From Bryobacterales bacterium (GTDB lineage: Bacteria > Acidobacteriota > Terriglobia > Bryobacterales > Bryobacteraceae), in contig PLRS01000071.1 in the NCBI GenBank assembly GCA_003164035.1, forward strand, positions 1-64,000: DNA of 64,000 nt, read 5' to 3'. The notes under the pieces are model-generated. The model had not been told where the DNA came from. It saw only the letters and a list, made by a program, of their open reading frames with translations, and did no database searches. Shown in pieces: positions 56,075 through 64,000 of this stretch. Position numbers and translations under genes: made by a program. The stretch's first letter is position 1, and the number at the start of each line of letters is the position of its first letter.

Positions 56075-57120
56075 AAAAACGCCTGATCGCAGCGACCGCG
56101 CTGCTGGTAGTGGGAGCGGCCACCATCGCCGCCGTGCTGCGCGCGCAGCGTTCCTCGCCGGCGGCGGCCGGAATCTCGCAAAGCGAAGGTCCGCGGAACG
56201 ACGCCGCCACCAACGCGATTTGCGCGGCCGGCAAAGTGGAGCCGGTTTCCGAAGAAATCGAGATCGGCTCGGAAATCTCCGGCTCCCTGCGCTTGGTGCC
56301 GGTGGAGGAAGGGCAGCACCTTCGGAAGGGGCAGACGATCGCCGTGGTGGATAACGGCGACTACGCCGCCCGCGTGGCGGAAGCGCGCGCCACGATTGCG
56401 GTGCGTCAGGCGGCTCTCGACCGAGTCGTCAACGGCGCGCGGGAACAGGAGCGCAGAGAGGCCGAGGCCGCCGTCGCCGAAGCCCGCGCCGTGGTGGAAA
56501 ACGCCCGCGCCGAACAGGCTCGCAAACACTCGCTGTTTTCGACCGGCGATATCTCGCGTTCCGATTGGGAAAACGCCGACCGCGAATATCGCGTGGCCGA
56601 AGCGCGGCTAGCCGAAGCTCTGGCCCATTTTCAATTCCTGGACGCGCCCGCCCGCGCCGACGAACGCGACCGCGCCGCCGCCGATCTCGCGCTGGCTCGC
56701 GCCCAGCTCGCCGAGTCCGAAGCGCTGCTCGAAAAGACCACTATCCGCGCGCCCTTCGACGGCACCGTGCTGAAGCGCCTGCGCAAGGCCGGCGAAAGCG
56801 TCTCCGACAAGGGAGATACGCCCATCGTCCGCTTTGGCGACAACTCCCGCCTGCGGGTGCGCGTCGACGTGGACGAAACCGATGTGGCGCGCGTGGCCGT
56901 GGGCGAGCGCGCCTATTTCACCGCGCAGGCTTTCGGCCAGCAGCGTTTCTGGGGCACCGTCACCCGGCTCGGCCAGTCGCTCGGCAAGAAGAATATCGAT
57001 ACCGGCGATCCGGCCGAAAAAACCGATACCAAGGTGCTCGAAACCCTGGTCGACCTGGACGGCCATCCGCCGCTGCCCTCCGGCCTGCGCGTGGATTCGT
57101 TCCTGCTGGGCGGGAGGTAA
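56071..57120 (+). CDS. HlyD/DevB-like periplasmic adaptor
   Basis: A 349-residue adaptor with an N-terminal anchor helix (RLIAATALLVVGAATIAAVL). The lipoyl-like half-motif IEIGSEISGSLRLVPVEEGQ lies near residue 60, a helical hairpin of about 110 residues rich in Ala, Glu and Arg follows, then the second half TTIRAPFDGTVLKRLRKAGE and a beta-barrel domain. It links the inner-membrane permease with TolC. ATG 56071, with a GGGAGG site, overlaps the ATPase gene stop. Confidence 0.93.
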   Translation: MKKRLIAATALLVVGAATIAAVLRAQRSSPAAAGISQSEGPRNDAATNAICAAGKVEPVSEEIEIGSEISGSLRLVPVEEGQHLRKGQTIAVVDNGDYAARVAEARATIAVRQAALDRVVNGAREQERREAEAAVAEARAVVENARAEQARKHSLFSTGDISRSDWENADREYRVAEARLAEALAHFQFLDAPARADERDRAAADLALARAQLAESEALLEKTTIRAPFDGTVLKRLRKAGESVSDKGDTPIVRFGDNSRLRVRVDVDETDVARVAVGERAYFTAQAFGQQRFWGTVTRLGQSLGKKNIDTGDPAEKTDTKVLETLVDLDGHPPLPSGLRVDSFLLGGR

Positions 57121-57123
57121 AAC

Positions 57124-58737
57124 ATGCGGCGCGTAATACGTTTTTTGTTGTGGAGCGGAGTCGCGCTTGCGTCCGCGTTGGCCGCCGATGGGGACCCATC
57201 CGCCGGCGCGGGCTCGATCGCTCCGGTACGCATCGGCATCGGACCGGCACGCCGGTCGCTGACTCTGAATCAAGCCATCGAACTGGCCATGGGCAACAAC
57301 CTGGATATCGCCATCGAGCGCACCAATGTGGATAGCGCCACGGAGGCCATCGAGTCCGCTCGCGGCGCGTTCGATCCCGTGCTGCAATGGAAGCCGGGGC
57401 TGGATAACACCCAGACTCCCACGCCGTCGCTGATCGACAGCACCACCGGTGTGGTCACCCAACACAGCGCCGGGCAAACCTTCGCGCTGCATGAATCGTC
57501 GCCGTGGAGCGGCCTCACGTTCGACGCCAGCTTCGACGACCACCGGCTGACGCTGGGCAGTCCGTTTGTAGCGCTCAACCCGTTCTATGTCTCGCAATTG
57601 ACGTTCGGCATCACGCAACCCCTGCTGCGCGGCCGTGGAACCGACGCCGCGCGCGCCCTGGTGACCATCCGCAGCCGCCAGCGGGACGTCTCGGCGGCGG
57701 AGCTCGAGGCGCGGGCCATCGACGTCGCCGCGCGCACGGCCGCCGCGTATTGGGACCTGGTGGCATTGCGACGGCAGGGCGAGGTGAATGCCGAAGCCGT
57801 CGATCTGGCTCGCACGCAACTGGAGCGGGACCGGCGGCGAATTGCGGCCGGCTCGCTGGCCGCGGTGGAGCTTTCGGCTTCCGAGGCCGAACTGGAAAAG
57901 CGGCTCGACGATTGGTACCAGACCTCGGGCGCCATCACGGAGCAGGAAAACGCGCTAAAGACGCTGCTGGCGCGCGACCGTCGCGATCCGCTCTGGGCAG
58001 TCGCCATCGAGCCGTCGGAAGACGCCGCCGCCGAGCCCGAAGCGGTTCGGCTGGACGATGCCGTGCAGGAAGCCCTGCGCCGCCGTCCCGAGCTGCGCGA
58101 GGTGGATTCGCAACTGGCGGCCAATCGAATCGAGACGCGCCAGAACGCCGATTCGATCAAGCCGCAGGTGAACCTGGTGGCCAGCTATTCGCTATGCGGC
58201 TTGGCGGGAACTACCCATGCCCTGCCGCCTTCGCTGGCCGCTTTGGGTGTCGAGAGCGCGCTGCCGGCTTCGGCTTCCGGCGGCGCCGGAGCGTCGCTCG
58301 CGAGCCTCTTCGCGGGCGATTATCGGAGCGTACAGGTGGGACTGGAAATCAGCTTCACCGCCCGCAACCGCGCCGCGCGGGCCAATCTGGCGGACGATGC
58401 CATCGCGCGCAAGCGCCTGGAGCTGATGCGTGCGCGCGCCGAACAGGCGGTTGCGGCCGAAGTGCGCAACGCGCTCGAGGCGCTCGATACCGCTCGCCAG
58501 CGCGTGCGCGCATCCGGCGCCGCCGCTCAATCCGCCCGCGAAAAACTGGAAAGCGAAAGCCGCCTGTTCGCCACCGGCGAATCCACCAATTTTCTGGTGC
58601 TGACGCGCCAGAACGAATATTCCGACGCCCGCCGCCGCCAGGTGGAAGCCCAGGCCGCGCTGGCCAAAGCCGTGGCCCAATATCAAACCGCGACAGCCAC
58701 CATCCTGAGCGAGAGACAGATTCGCGTAGCCCATTAG
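57124..58737 (+). CDS. TolC-family outer-membrane efflux protein
   Basis: A 537-residue exported protein, signal peptide RFLLWSGVALASALAADG. Two OEP repeats form the helical barrel: LTLNQAIELAMGNNLDIAIE opens the first, and EALRRRPELREVDSQLAANR with LVLTRQNEYSDARRRQVEAQ belongs to the second. Placed 3 bp after the adaptor gene, it completes the exporter channel. The substrate is not evident. Confidence 0.92.
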   Translation: MRRVIRFLLWSGVALASALAADGDPSAGAGSIAPVRIGIGPARRSLTLNQAIELAMGNNLDIAIERTNVDSATEAIESARGAFDPVLQWKPGLDNTQTPTPSLIDSTTGVVTQHSAGQTFALHESSPWSGLTFDASFDDHRLTLGSPFVALNPFYVSQLTFGITQPLLRGRGTDAARALVTIRSRQRDVSAAELEARAIDVAARTAAAYWDLVALRRQGEVNAEAVDLARTQLERDRRRIAAGSLAAVELSASEAELEKRLDDWYQTSGAITEQENALKTLLARDRRDPLWAVAIEPSEDAAAEPEAVRLDDAVQEALRRRPELREVDSQLAANRIETRQNADSIKPQVNLVASYSLCGLAGTTHALPPSLAALGVESALPASASGGAGASLASLFAGDYRSVQVGLEISFTARNRAARANLADDAIARKRLELMRARAEQAVAAEVRNALEALDTARQRVRASGAAAQSAREKLESESRLFATGESTNFLVLTRQNEYSDARRRQVEAQAALAKAVAQYQTATATILSERQIRVAH

Positions 58738-58809
58738 GACAGGCCAGGGTAGAAGGTATTGCGGGCGGGGCGCCCCACGGTCGGGTGTTATCGCTTACCA
58801 TGGGGAGTC

Positions 58810-59961
58810 ATGAGACCAAGCCGTTCGTGGAGTGCCTTGTTGGCATGCCTGTTGGCATCGGCCGCGCTGGCCCAAGTGCCAACGAAAACGCCGCCGCCCA
58901 AGAAAGGAAACCCTGCAGTGACTCAGCCGTATGGAAAAATGCCCGATGGAACGCCCGTGGATGTTTACGTTCTGAAGAACGCCCACGGCATGGAAGCCCA
59001 CATTCTGACCTACGGCGGCGCGGTGGCGTCGCTGACGGCGCCGGACCGTAAGGGCGCGTTCGCCGACGTAGTCCTCGGAATGGACACCCTCGATGGCTAT
59101 ATGCACCAGAGCGTGTTTTTCGGCGCGTTGATCGGCCGTTACGGCAATCGAATCGCCCACGGCAAATTTCCGCTGGACGGCAAAACGTACACGCTGCCGA
59201 ACAATGACGGCCCCAACACTCTACACGGCGGGCCGCAGGGGTTCGATAAGAAAGTATGGAAAGCCAGACCCGTGAGTGGCGCGAGCGCCATCGAACTTAC
59301 CTACGTGAGCCAGGACGGCGAGGAAGGTTTCCCAGGGACGCTTTCGGCCAAAGTGACCTATACACTCACGGACAACAATGAACTGCGCATCGAGTATTGG
59401 GCGACCACCGACAAGCCGACCGTGATCAACCTGACCAATCATTCTTACTTCAACCTGGCGGGAGCGGGCAGCGGCACCGTCCTGAAACACCAGGTGACCC
59501 TTCTGGCCGACCGCTTCACCCCGATAGACTCGACCTTGATCCCCACCGGCGAACTGCGGCCGGTGAAAGGCACGCCATTCGACTTTACCAAGTCCACCGC
59601 CATTGGAGCGCGCATCGACCAGAAGGACGAGCAACTGGGTTTTGGCATGGGCTACGACCACAACTGGGTGCTGAACCGCTCGCAGGCGGGATTGGTGAAA
59701 GCGGCTGAAGTGTACGAGCCGACTTCCGGGCGCGTGCTCGAAGTGCTCACCACCCAGCCTGGCTTGCAGTTCTACACCGGCAATTTCCTGGACGGCAAGG
59801 TGAAAGGCAAAGGCCGTATTGCCTATGGCCGCCGCGACGCCTTCTGCATGGAAACCCAGCATTTCCCGGATTCGCCCAATCATCCGGCGTTTCCTTCGAC
59901 CACGCTGCTGCCCGGCGCGACGTATCACGCCATCACGGTGTACCGGTTCTCGGCGCGCTAG
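58810..59961 (+). CDS. galM: exported aldose 1-epimerase
   Basis: A 383-residue mutarotase with a Sec signal peptide (SWSALLACLLASAALAQVP). Catalytic His is in LTNHSYFNLAG, substrate residues in NDGPNTLHGGPQGFDKKVW, and the C-terminal catalytic Glu in CMETQHFPDSPNHPAFPST. It interconverts alpha and beta anomers of galactose, glucose and related sugars. Export suggests it acts on sugars released outside the cytoplasm, for example by the exported GH2 enzyme of this window. Confidence 0.94.
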   Translation: MRPSRSWSALLACLLASAALAQVPTKTPPPKKGNPAVTQPYGKMPDGTPVDVYVLKNAHGMEAHILTYGGAVASLTAPDRKGAFADVVLGMDTLDGYMHQSVFFGALIGRYGNRIAHGKFPLDGKTYTLPNNDGPNTLHGGPQGFDKKVWKARPVSGASAIELTYVSQDGEEGFPGTLSAKVTYTLTDNNELRIEYWATTDKPTVINLTNHSYFNLAGAGSGTVLKHQVTLLADRFTPIDSTLIPTGELRPVKGTPFDFTKSTAIGARIDQKDEQLGFGMGYDHNWVLNRSQAGLVKAAEVYEPTSGRVLEVLTTQPGLQFYTGNFLDGKVKGKGRIAYGRRDAFCMETQHFPDSPNHPAFPSTTLLPGATYHAITVYRFSAR

Positions 59962-60047
59962 CACCGAGGCAGGCCGAGCCTCCGGGCCCGTCTTCCAAAC
60001 CTGCTGGAGATCGCGATCGTGGGGCAGGCGCTTTCACCCGCCAAGCG

Positions 60048-61790
60048 CTACGGTGCGCTTTGCATGCTGCGTTGACCCACCCGCAGCAGTCCCATCTGCG
60101 CCCACGTATCGGACCTGTCGATAGACAAGGCATAGCGATACTCCCGCTTGGCGGCGGCCAATTGGTCGGTCTTCTCGTACCACAGGGCCAGCGAGCCGTG
60201 CGCGCTCCCGGAACCCGGCGAGAGGTGGACGGATTTTTGGAGCGCCTGGCCGGCAGCTTCCGTGTTTCCCATTTTGCCGTAAAGTAAGCCGATCCATTCG
60301 TAGATCTGCGAAGTGGTCCAGAGTTTTCGAGCCCGCTCGAACCGGTCCATGGCGGCGGGGTACTGCTCCAGACAGACCAAAACTCTGCCCCATGCGGCAT
60401 TGACGTAATAGTTGTTCGGCGCTCTCCGTTCCGCCCGCTCGAGGTACGGTGTCGCCGCGGCGCACCGGTTCTGTTGAATCAGAACGCCGGTTATATTCAA
60501 GAGCGGGCGCGGATTGTCAACGGACTGCGCCGCCGCGGCTTCTTCCAGCTTGTCCGGATCGCCCCACAACTGGTTACGGTCGTAACATAACCTGCCGTAG
60601 AACAGCGCCATTGCCGCCAATATGGACCACGCAATCTTCGGGGACGGGCGAAGTCGCGCCCACGCTTCGCAACCAACCAGAATCAGACCCACGAGCGGCA
60701 GGTACATGCGGCGCTCCACCAAGGCATCGTCCAGCGGAACCACCGATGAGGTCGGCGCCAGCCAGATCAGGAACGTCAGGAAGCCGAAGGCAGCCACGGG
60801 AAAGCGGCGGCGCCAGACTCCCGCCGTCACGATGAGCGCCAGCAGCACAATCAGATAGACGATGGCATAGTGCTCGGTGATGGTTCGCGAGGCGGGGTAG
60901 TCGTGATCGAGGGACTGCCGGATGGGACAGATTGTCATCCAAATGTAAGTAAAGATCGCGCGGGCCTCGGTAAATGCGTACTGATACCAGCGAAAAGTGG
61001 GTACGGAAAACCCCGCGGTCGACGACTCGCTCAACACCCGCCAAACTACGACTCCGGCCCACGCAACGCCCGGCAACATCAACACATACAACCGCCAGTT
61101 AGCCTTGATTTGGCTAACCGAATATTCCGGGTCCCAGAACCAATCGGTAAGTAATAGAATCGCGGCCAGACTTACGGCATTTTCCTTTGTGCGCACTCCG
61201 ATAGCGAAAAGCACTAATACCACGCAAGCTTCCTTCCAGGAAATCGCATCGTTGCGCCTGTACAAGAAAAAGACGTAGGCGAGGAGCAGGAACAGCGCCG
61301 CCAGGCTTTCGGAACGGCCGGCGACATAACTGACCGATTCGGTCTGGAGCGGGTGAATCATGAAGAAGCATGCACCAACGATTGCCGCCGTTCGAGCCTT
61401 GCGCTCTGTCCACCCCGCTTTCCCCAGTAACCGTGCCAGTACCAGACCCACCAGTACCGTGTTGACGGCGTGAATCAAAAGATTGACGAAATGAAAACTG
61501 TAGGGCCCCGCGCCCCACAGGCGATAGTTCATCCAGTAAGAGATCATCAATGCCGGACGAAGGGCGATGGGCCATGCGCGGAGAGGATAGTCGCGGAGGG
61601 GGAGAGCGAAGGGAAGCGACATGTCGTCGAAGACAAACCGGCCGTTCAGAGCGGGCCAGTACAACACGAGAATTACAAGGAAAGCGGCCAGGCAGGCGAG
61701 GGCGGTAAGTCCCAAGGGCTTGGACTGAGTTCCGGCGGTAGATCCTGTGGCCGGCCGGCGAGTGTTGTTTTTGACAGTCTTCGTCTTCAC
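60048..61790 (-). CDS. TMTC-like membrane protein with C-terminal TPR repeats
   Basis: A 580-residue protein with about 10-11 membrane helices in the first 400 residues and TPR repeats in the remainder (AATPYLERAERRAPNNYYVN, then WIGLLYGKMGNTEAAGQALQ). The loop after helix 1 has FVFDDMSLPF, and IHPLQTESVSYVAGRSESLA follows, both typical of the TMTC/DUF1736 group of proposed O-mannosyltransferases. It may glycosylate exported proteins. The start 61790 begins with a basic stretch (MKTKTVKNNTRRP). Confidence 0.85.
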   Translation of the reverse strand: MKTKTVKNNTRRPATGSTAGTQSKPLGLTALACLAAFLVILVLYWPALNGRFVFDDMSLPFALPLRDYPLRAWPIALRPALMISYWMNYRLWGAGPYSFHFVNLLIHAVNTVLVGLVLARLLGKAGWTERKARTAAIVGACFFMIHPLQTESVSYVAGRSESLAALFLLLAYVFFLYRRNDAISWKEACVVLVLFAIGVRTKENAVSLAAILLLTDWFWDPEYSVSQIKANWRLYVLMLPGVAWAGVVVWRVLSESSTAGFSVPTFRWYQYAFTEARAIFTYIWMTICPIRQSLDHDYPASRTITEHYAIVYLIVLLALIVTAGVWRRRFPVAAFGFLTFLIWLAPTSSVVPLDDALVERRMYLPLVGLILVGCEAWARLRPSPKIAWSILAAMALFYGRLCYDRNQLWGDPDKLEEAAAAQSVDNPRPLLNITGVLIQQNRCAAATPYLERAERRAPNNYYVNAAWGRVLVCLEQYPAAMDRFERARKLWTTSQIYEWIGLLYGKMGNTEAAGQALQKSVHLSPGSGSAHGSLALWYEKTDQLAAAKREYRYALSIDRSDTWAQMGLLRVGQRSMQSAP

Positions 61791-61919
61791 TCTGACAGCG
61801 CCGGGCTTCCCGACTGTCGTTTAAGGTAGCAGAGCCGCCTGATTTGTTCAATTCCTTGGTGTCTGGAATCGCACTGCCACGGGGCTGCCGTTCAGGCGCC
61901 ACGGCGCGCATCGGAGGGA

Positions 61920-61945
61920 AAGCTGACCGCTAATTGCCGAGCGCC
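61920..61945. repeat. single-arm copy of the GCGGTCAGC repeat
   Basis: On the minus strand it reads CGGCAATTAGCGGTCAGCTT in its main part. It lies directly beyond the displaced hslU 3' end. The equivalent position beyond the displaced SDR tail (39541-39571) carries a related copy. Confidence 0.6.
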
Positions 61946-61955
61946 GTGCTGCATT

Positions 61956-62014
61956 TAACGGCTCAGATCCTGGTCTTTGACGATATCGGAGAGTTGCTTA
62001 CGGACGTAGACGAA
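61956..62014 (-). pseudogene. displaced duplicate of the hslU 3' end
   Basis: The 59-bp stretch aligns to 63240-63298 in the same orientation with 52 identical positions. It encodes [18 protein letters not shown] followed at once by a stop. The protein is identical to intact HslU over 18 residues, while six codons differ synonymously. The intact gene continues YIL after this. It looks like the tail of a different hslU allele. Confidence 0.85.
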
Positions 62015-62054
62015 CGTTCGCCGGTGATTGGAGTGGCTATCCCCTGACAGGCTC

Positions 62055-63197
62055 TTAGACCCGCTCCAGGGCTGCGCTTAAGTCGTCGATCAGGTCGTCC
62101 AGGTCTTCCAACCCTACCGAAATGCGGATCAAATTGGGCGAGAGTCCCATGCGCTCGCGAACCTCGGCGGGGACGGAGGCATGTGTCATACTGACCGGGT
62201 GTTCGATGAGCGACTCGACTCCGCCCAGCGACTCGGCCAGGGTGAAGATGCGCACGCCGGCCAGCATCTGAAATGCGGCCTCCTGTCCTCCTCGAACGCG
62301 AAATGAGAAGGTTCCTCCATAGCCGCGCATCTGTTCGAGGGCCAGCCCGTGCTGGGGATGCGACGGGAGGCCGGGGTGCAGCACGGACTCGATTTTCGGG
62401 TGGCGGCTGAGCCATTGGGCCACGGCCAGGCCATTGCGGTTGTGCTCTTCCATCCGCAGCGCCAGCGTTTTGATGCCCCGCAGCACCAGGAAACAGTCTT
62501 GCGGCCCGGCGCAGGTGCCCAGAGCGTTTTGCAGAAAGCCGATGCGCTCGGCCAGGTCCGCACGATTCACCATGGCCGCGCCGCCGACTACGTCGGAATG
62601 GCCGTTGATGTATTTGGTGGTGGAGTGGACCACGATGTCGATTCCGAATTCGAGCGGGCGCTGAAAATAGGGCGAGAGAAACGTGTTATCGCAAATGGCC
62701 AGGGCGCCGTGCCGGTGAGCCGCATCCGCGGTTTGCTTCAAATCCACCAGGTTCATCAAGGGATTGGTGGGCGACTCGATCCACACCGCCGCGGCCCCTT
62801 CCGCCAGCGCGGCTTCGAGAACATCCCTGTCACGCAGGTCGATGTAACGGGCGCGTATTCCCTTGCTCCGGAAGGCGGTTTCGAACAGCCGATAGGTGCC
62901 GCCGTACAGGTCGTTATGCACCAGGATGGTATCGCCCGACTGGAATAACATCACCAGCGTGGTTTCGGCCGCCATGCCGGTGCCGAATGCGAATCCGGCG
63001 GCGCCGCCTTCGAGCGCGGCCAGGCACTCTTCGAGCGCCTTGCGGGTGGGATTGCCGCTGCGGGAGTAGTCGAAGGCGCCGGGCTGGCCGACGGCGCGGA
63101 AGGCGAACGTGGAGGTCTGGTAAATGGGGGTCATCACGGCGCCCTGGTGGTCGAGGCTGCGATGGCCGGCGTGGATGGATAGAGTTTTGAAATTCAT
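62055..63197 (-). CDS. cystathionine gamma-synthase / gamma-lyase family PLP enzyme
   Basis: A 380-residue Cys/Met-metabolism PLP enzyme. Motifs include TPIYQTSTFAF, DYSRSGNPTRKALEECLA, FGTGMAAETT, ESPTNPLMNLVD, CDNTFLSPYFQRPLEFGID and the PLP lysine in VVHSTTKYINGHSDVVGGA. It handles cystathionine, either making it from an acylated homoserine plus cysteine or cleaving it; the two cannot be told apart here. The gene lies 32 bp after hslU and is enclosed by the two copies of the hslU 3' end. Confidence 0.92.
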   Translation of the reverse strand: MNFKTLSIHAGHRSLDHQGAVMTPIYQTSTFAFRAVGQPGAFDYSRSGNPTRKALEECLAALEGGAAGFAFGTGMAAETTLVMLFQSGDTILVHNDLYGGTYRLFETAFRSKGIRARYIDLRDRDVLEAALAEGAAAVWIESPTNPLMNLVDLKQTADAAHRHGALAICDNTFLSPYFQRPLEFGIDIVVHSTTKYINGHSDVVGGAAMVNRADLAERIGFLQNALGTCAGPQDCFLVLRGIKTLALRMEEHNRNGLAVAQWLSRHPKIESVLHPGLPSHPQHGLALEQMRGYGGTFSFRVRGGQEAAFQMLAGVRIFTLAESLGGVESLIEHPVSMTHASVPAEVRERMGLSPNLIRISVGLEDLDDLIDDLSAALERV

Positions 63198-63229
63198 CGG
63201 AGGAAAAGCCGGTTGACAGACACCGGCCG

Positions 63230-64000
63230 CTATAGAATATAACGGCTCAGGTCCTGGTCCTTGACGATATCGGAAAGCTGCTTGCGGACATAGACGGAAT
63301 CGACCTTGACGCTTTTCTTTTTCAGGTCGGGGCCTTCGAAGGAAATCTCTTCCAGCAGTTTTTCCATGATGGTGTGGAGGCGGCGGGCGCCGATATTTTC
63401 CGACGACTGGTTCACCTGGGCGGCGAAGCGGGCTACTTCCTCGAGCGCATCGTCGGTGAGCGTGAGCTTGATGCCTTCGGTTTCGAGCAGGGCGGTGTAT
63501 TGCTTCGACAGGGCGTTCTTGGGCTCCTTCAAAATGCGAATGAAGTCCTCCACGGTGAGCGATTTGAGCTCGACGCGAATGGGAAATCGGCCCTGCAGCT
63601 CCGGGATCATATCGCTGGGCTTGGAGACGTGGAAGGCGCCGGCGGCGATGAACAGAATATGGTCGGTGCGCAGGAAGCCGTGGCGGGTATTGACGGTGGT
63701 GCCTTCGACGATGGGCAGGATGTCGCGCTGCACGCCCTCGCGGCTCACGTCCGGCCCGTGACCGGCTTCGCGGCCGGCGATTTTGTCGATCTCGTCCAGA
63801 AAAATGATGCCATTCGATTCCACGCGTTCGAGAGCCTGGCGTGTCACCTGATCCATATCGATCAGCTTCTGCTCTTCTTCCTGCACCAGGTAATCGAGCG
63901 CTTCGGCCACGCGCATTTTACGGCGGCGGGTTTTCTGGTTGAACAGATTGGGCAGCATGTCCTTCAGATTGATGCCCATCTCTTCGATGCCGGCGTTGGT
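63230..64000 (-). CDS. hslU: HslU, ATPase subunit of the HslUV protease (3' part)
   Basis: The C-terminal 256 residues are visible; the gene continues beyond the window edge. Present are the intermediate-domain end ([20 protein letters not shown]), Walker [14 protein letters not shown], the sensor region [20 protein letters not shown] followed by [12 protein letters not shown], and the arginine-containing [20 protein letters not shown]. It ends DLSRYIL, the tail that docks into HslV. HslU unfolds substrates for the HslV peptidase. Its last 59 bp are repeated at 61956-62014. Confidence 0.96.
   Translation of the reverse strand, partial: TNAGIEEMGINLKDMLPNLFNQKTRRRKMRVAEALDYLVQEEEQKLIDMDQVTRQALERVESNGIIFLDEIDKIAGREAGHGPDVSREGVQRDILPIVEGTTVNTRHGFLRTDHILFIAAGAFHVSKPSDMIPELQGRFPIRVELKSLTVEDFIRILKEPKNALSKQYTALLETEGIKLTLTDDALEEVARFAAQVNQSSENIGARRLHTIMEKLLEEISFEGPDLKKKSVKVDSVYVRKQLSDIVKDQDLSRYIL

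Overview
The window is 64 kb of GC-rich, densely coding chromosomal DNA from what looks like an acidobacterium of the Solibacter/Bryobacter type. The main evidence is an NHL-propeller secreted protein ending in the C-terminal domain known as the 'Solibacter uncharacterized' domain (28.3-30.2 kb). It is followed by a large Oar-like TonB-dependent receptor with an N-terminal carboxypeptidase-regulatory fold. Other supporting signs are several Sec/Tat-exported hydrolases and oxidoreductases, many small toxin-antitoxin (TA) modules, and many short intergenic hairpin repeats. No rRNA, tRNA, CRISPR array, prophage or replication origin was seen.

Layout. 0-6.3 kb: an Omp85-like barrel, a DUF4390-like protein and an NtrY/NtrX-type sigma-54 two-component pair in a translationally coupled minus-strand operon, then an RRM protein. 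6.5-7.8 kb: divergent VapBC and HicBA modules. 7.9-23.7 kb: two very large secreted M14 peptidases, an S15/CocE hydrolase, a decayed TacAT-like TA locus, a DUF169 protein and the lutABC lactate-oxidation operon. 23.7-33.3 kb: an exported GH2 glycosidase, an orphan HigA, a SorC regulator, the NHL protein and the TonB receptor. 33.4-37.5 kb: acyl-CoA genes (thiolase, two-subunit CoA-transferase) and an esterase. 37.5-40.2 kb: a deleted transposase and small genes. 40.2-53.4 kb: SDR, cupin, Xaa-Pro peptidase, ferric-reductase-like protein, a glycosyltransferase-like membrane protein, a macro-domain protein, a RelE/ParE-type TA pair, a fused E1 alpha/beta dehydrogenase and an exported Gfo/Idh/MocA oxidoreductase. 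53.4-58.7 kb: a TetR regulator and a complete ABC/HlyD/TolC exporter. 58.8-64 kb: galM, a TMTC-like TPR membrane protein, a cystathionine synthase/lyase and the 3' part of hslU.

The most unusual signal is a recurring arrangement I call a 3'-end echo. At three loci the last 30-76 bp of a gene occurs a second time, in the same orientation, 0.6-1.3 kb farther downstream, and cargo lies between the copies. The cases are SDR with a DUF4258/YgiT pair (39569-40320), a secreted-protein gene with a TA pair plus a 358-bp nested palindrome (46918-47965), and hslU with a cystathionine synthase/lyase gene (61956-63299). The copies differ mostly at synonymous positions; the hslU echo keeps 18 identical residues with six codon changes. 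The displaced tail therefore appears to be a genuine diverged allele. This points to insertion of cargo at gene 3' ends, by site-specific integration or homology-assisted recombination. No recombinase is encoded in any of the three cargos.

A second theme is a family of compound hairpins. They are strings of short perfect inverted repeats with 2-4 nt loops, bounded by GTGG/CCAC. They occur between genes, across a stop codon, inside the start of an ORF and within the broken TacT toxin gene.
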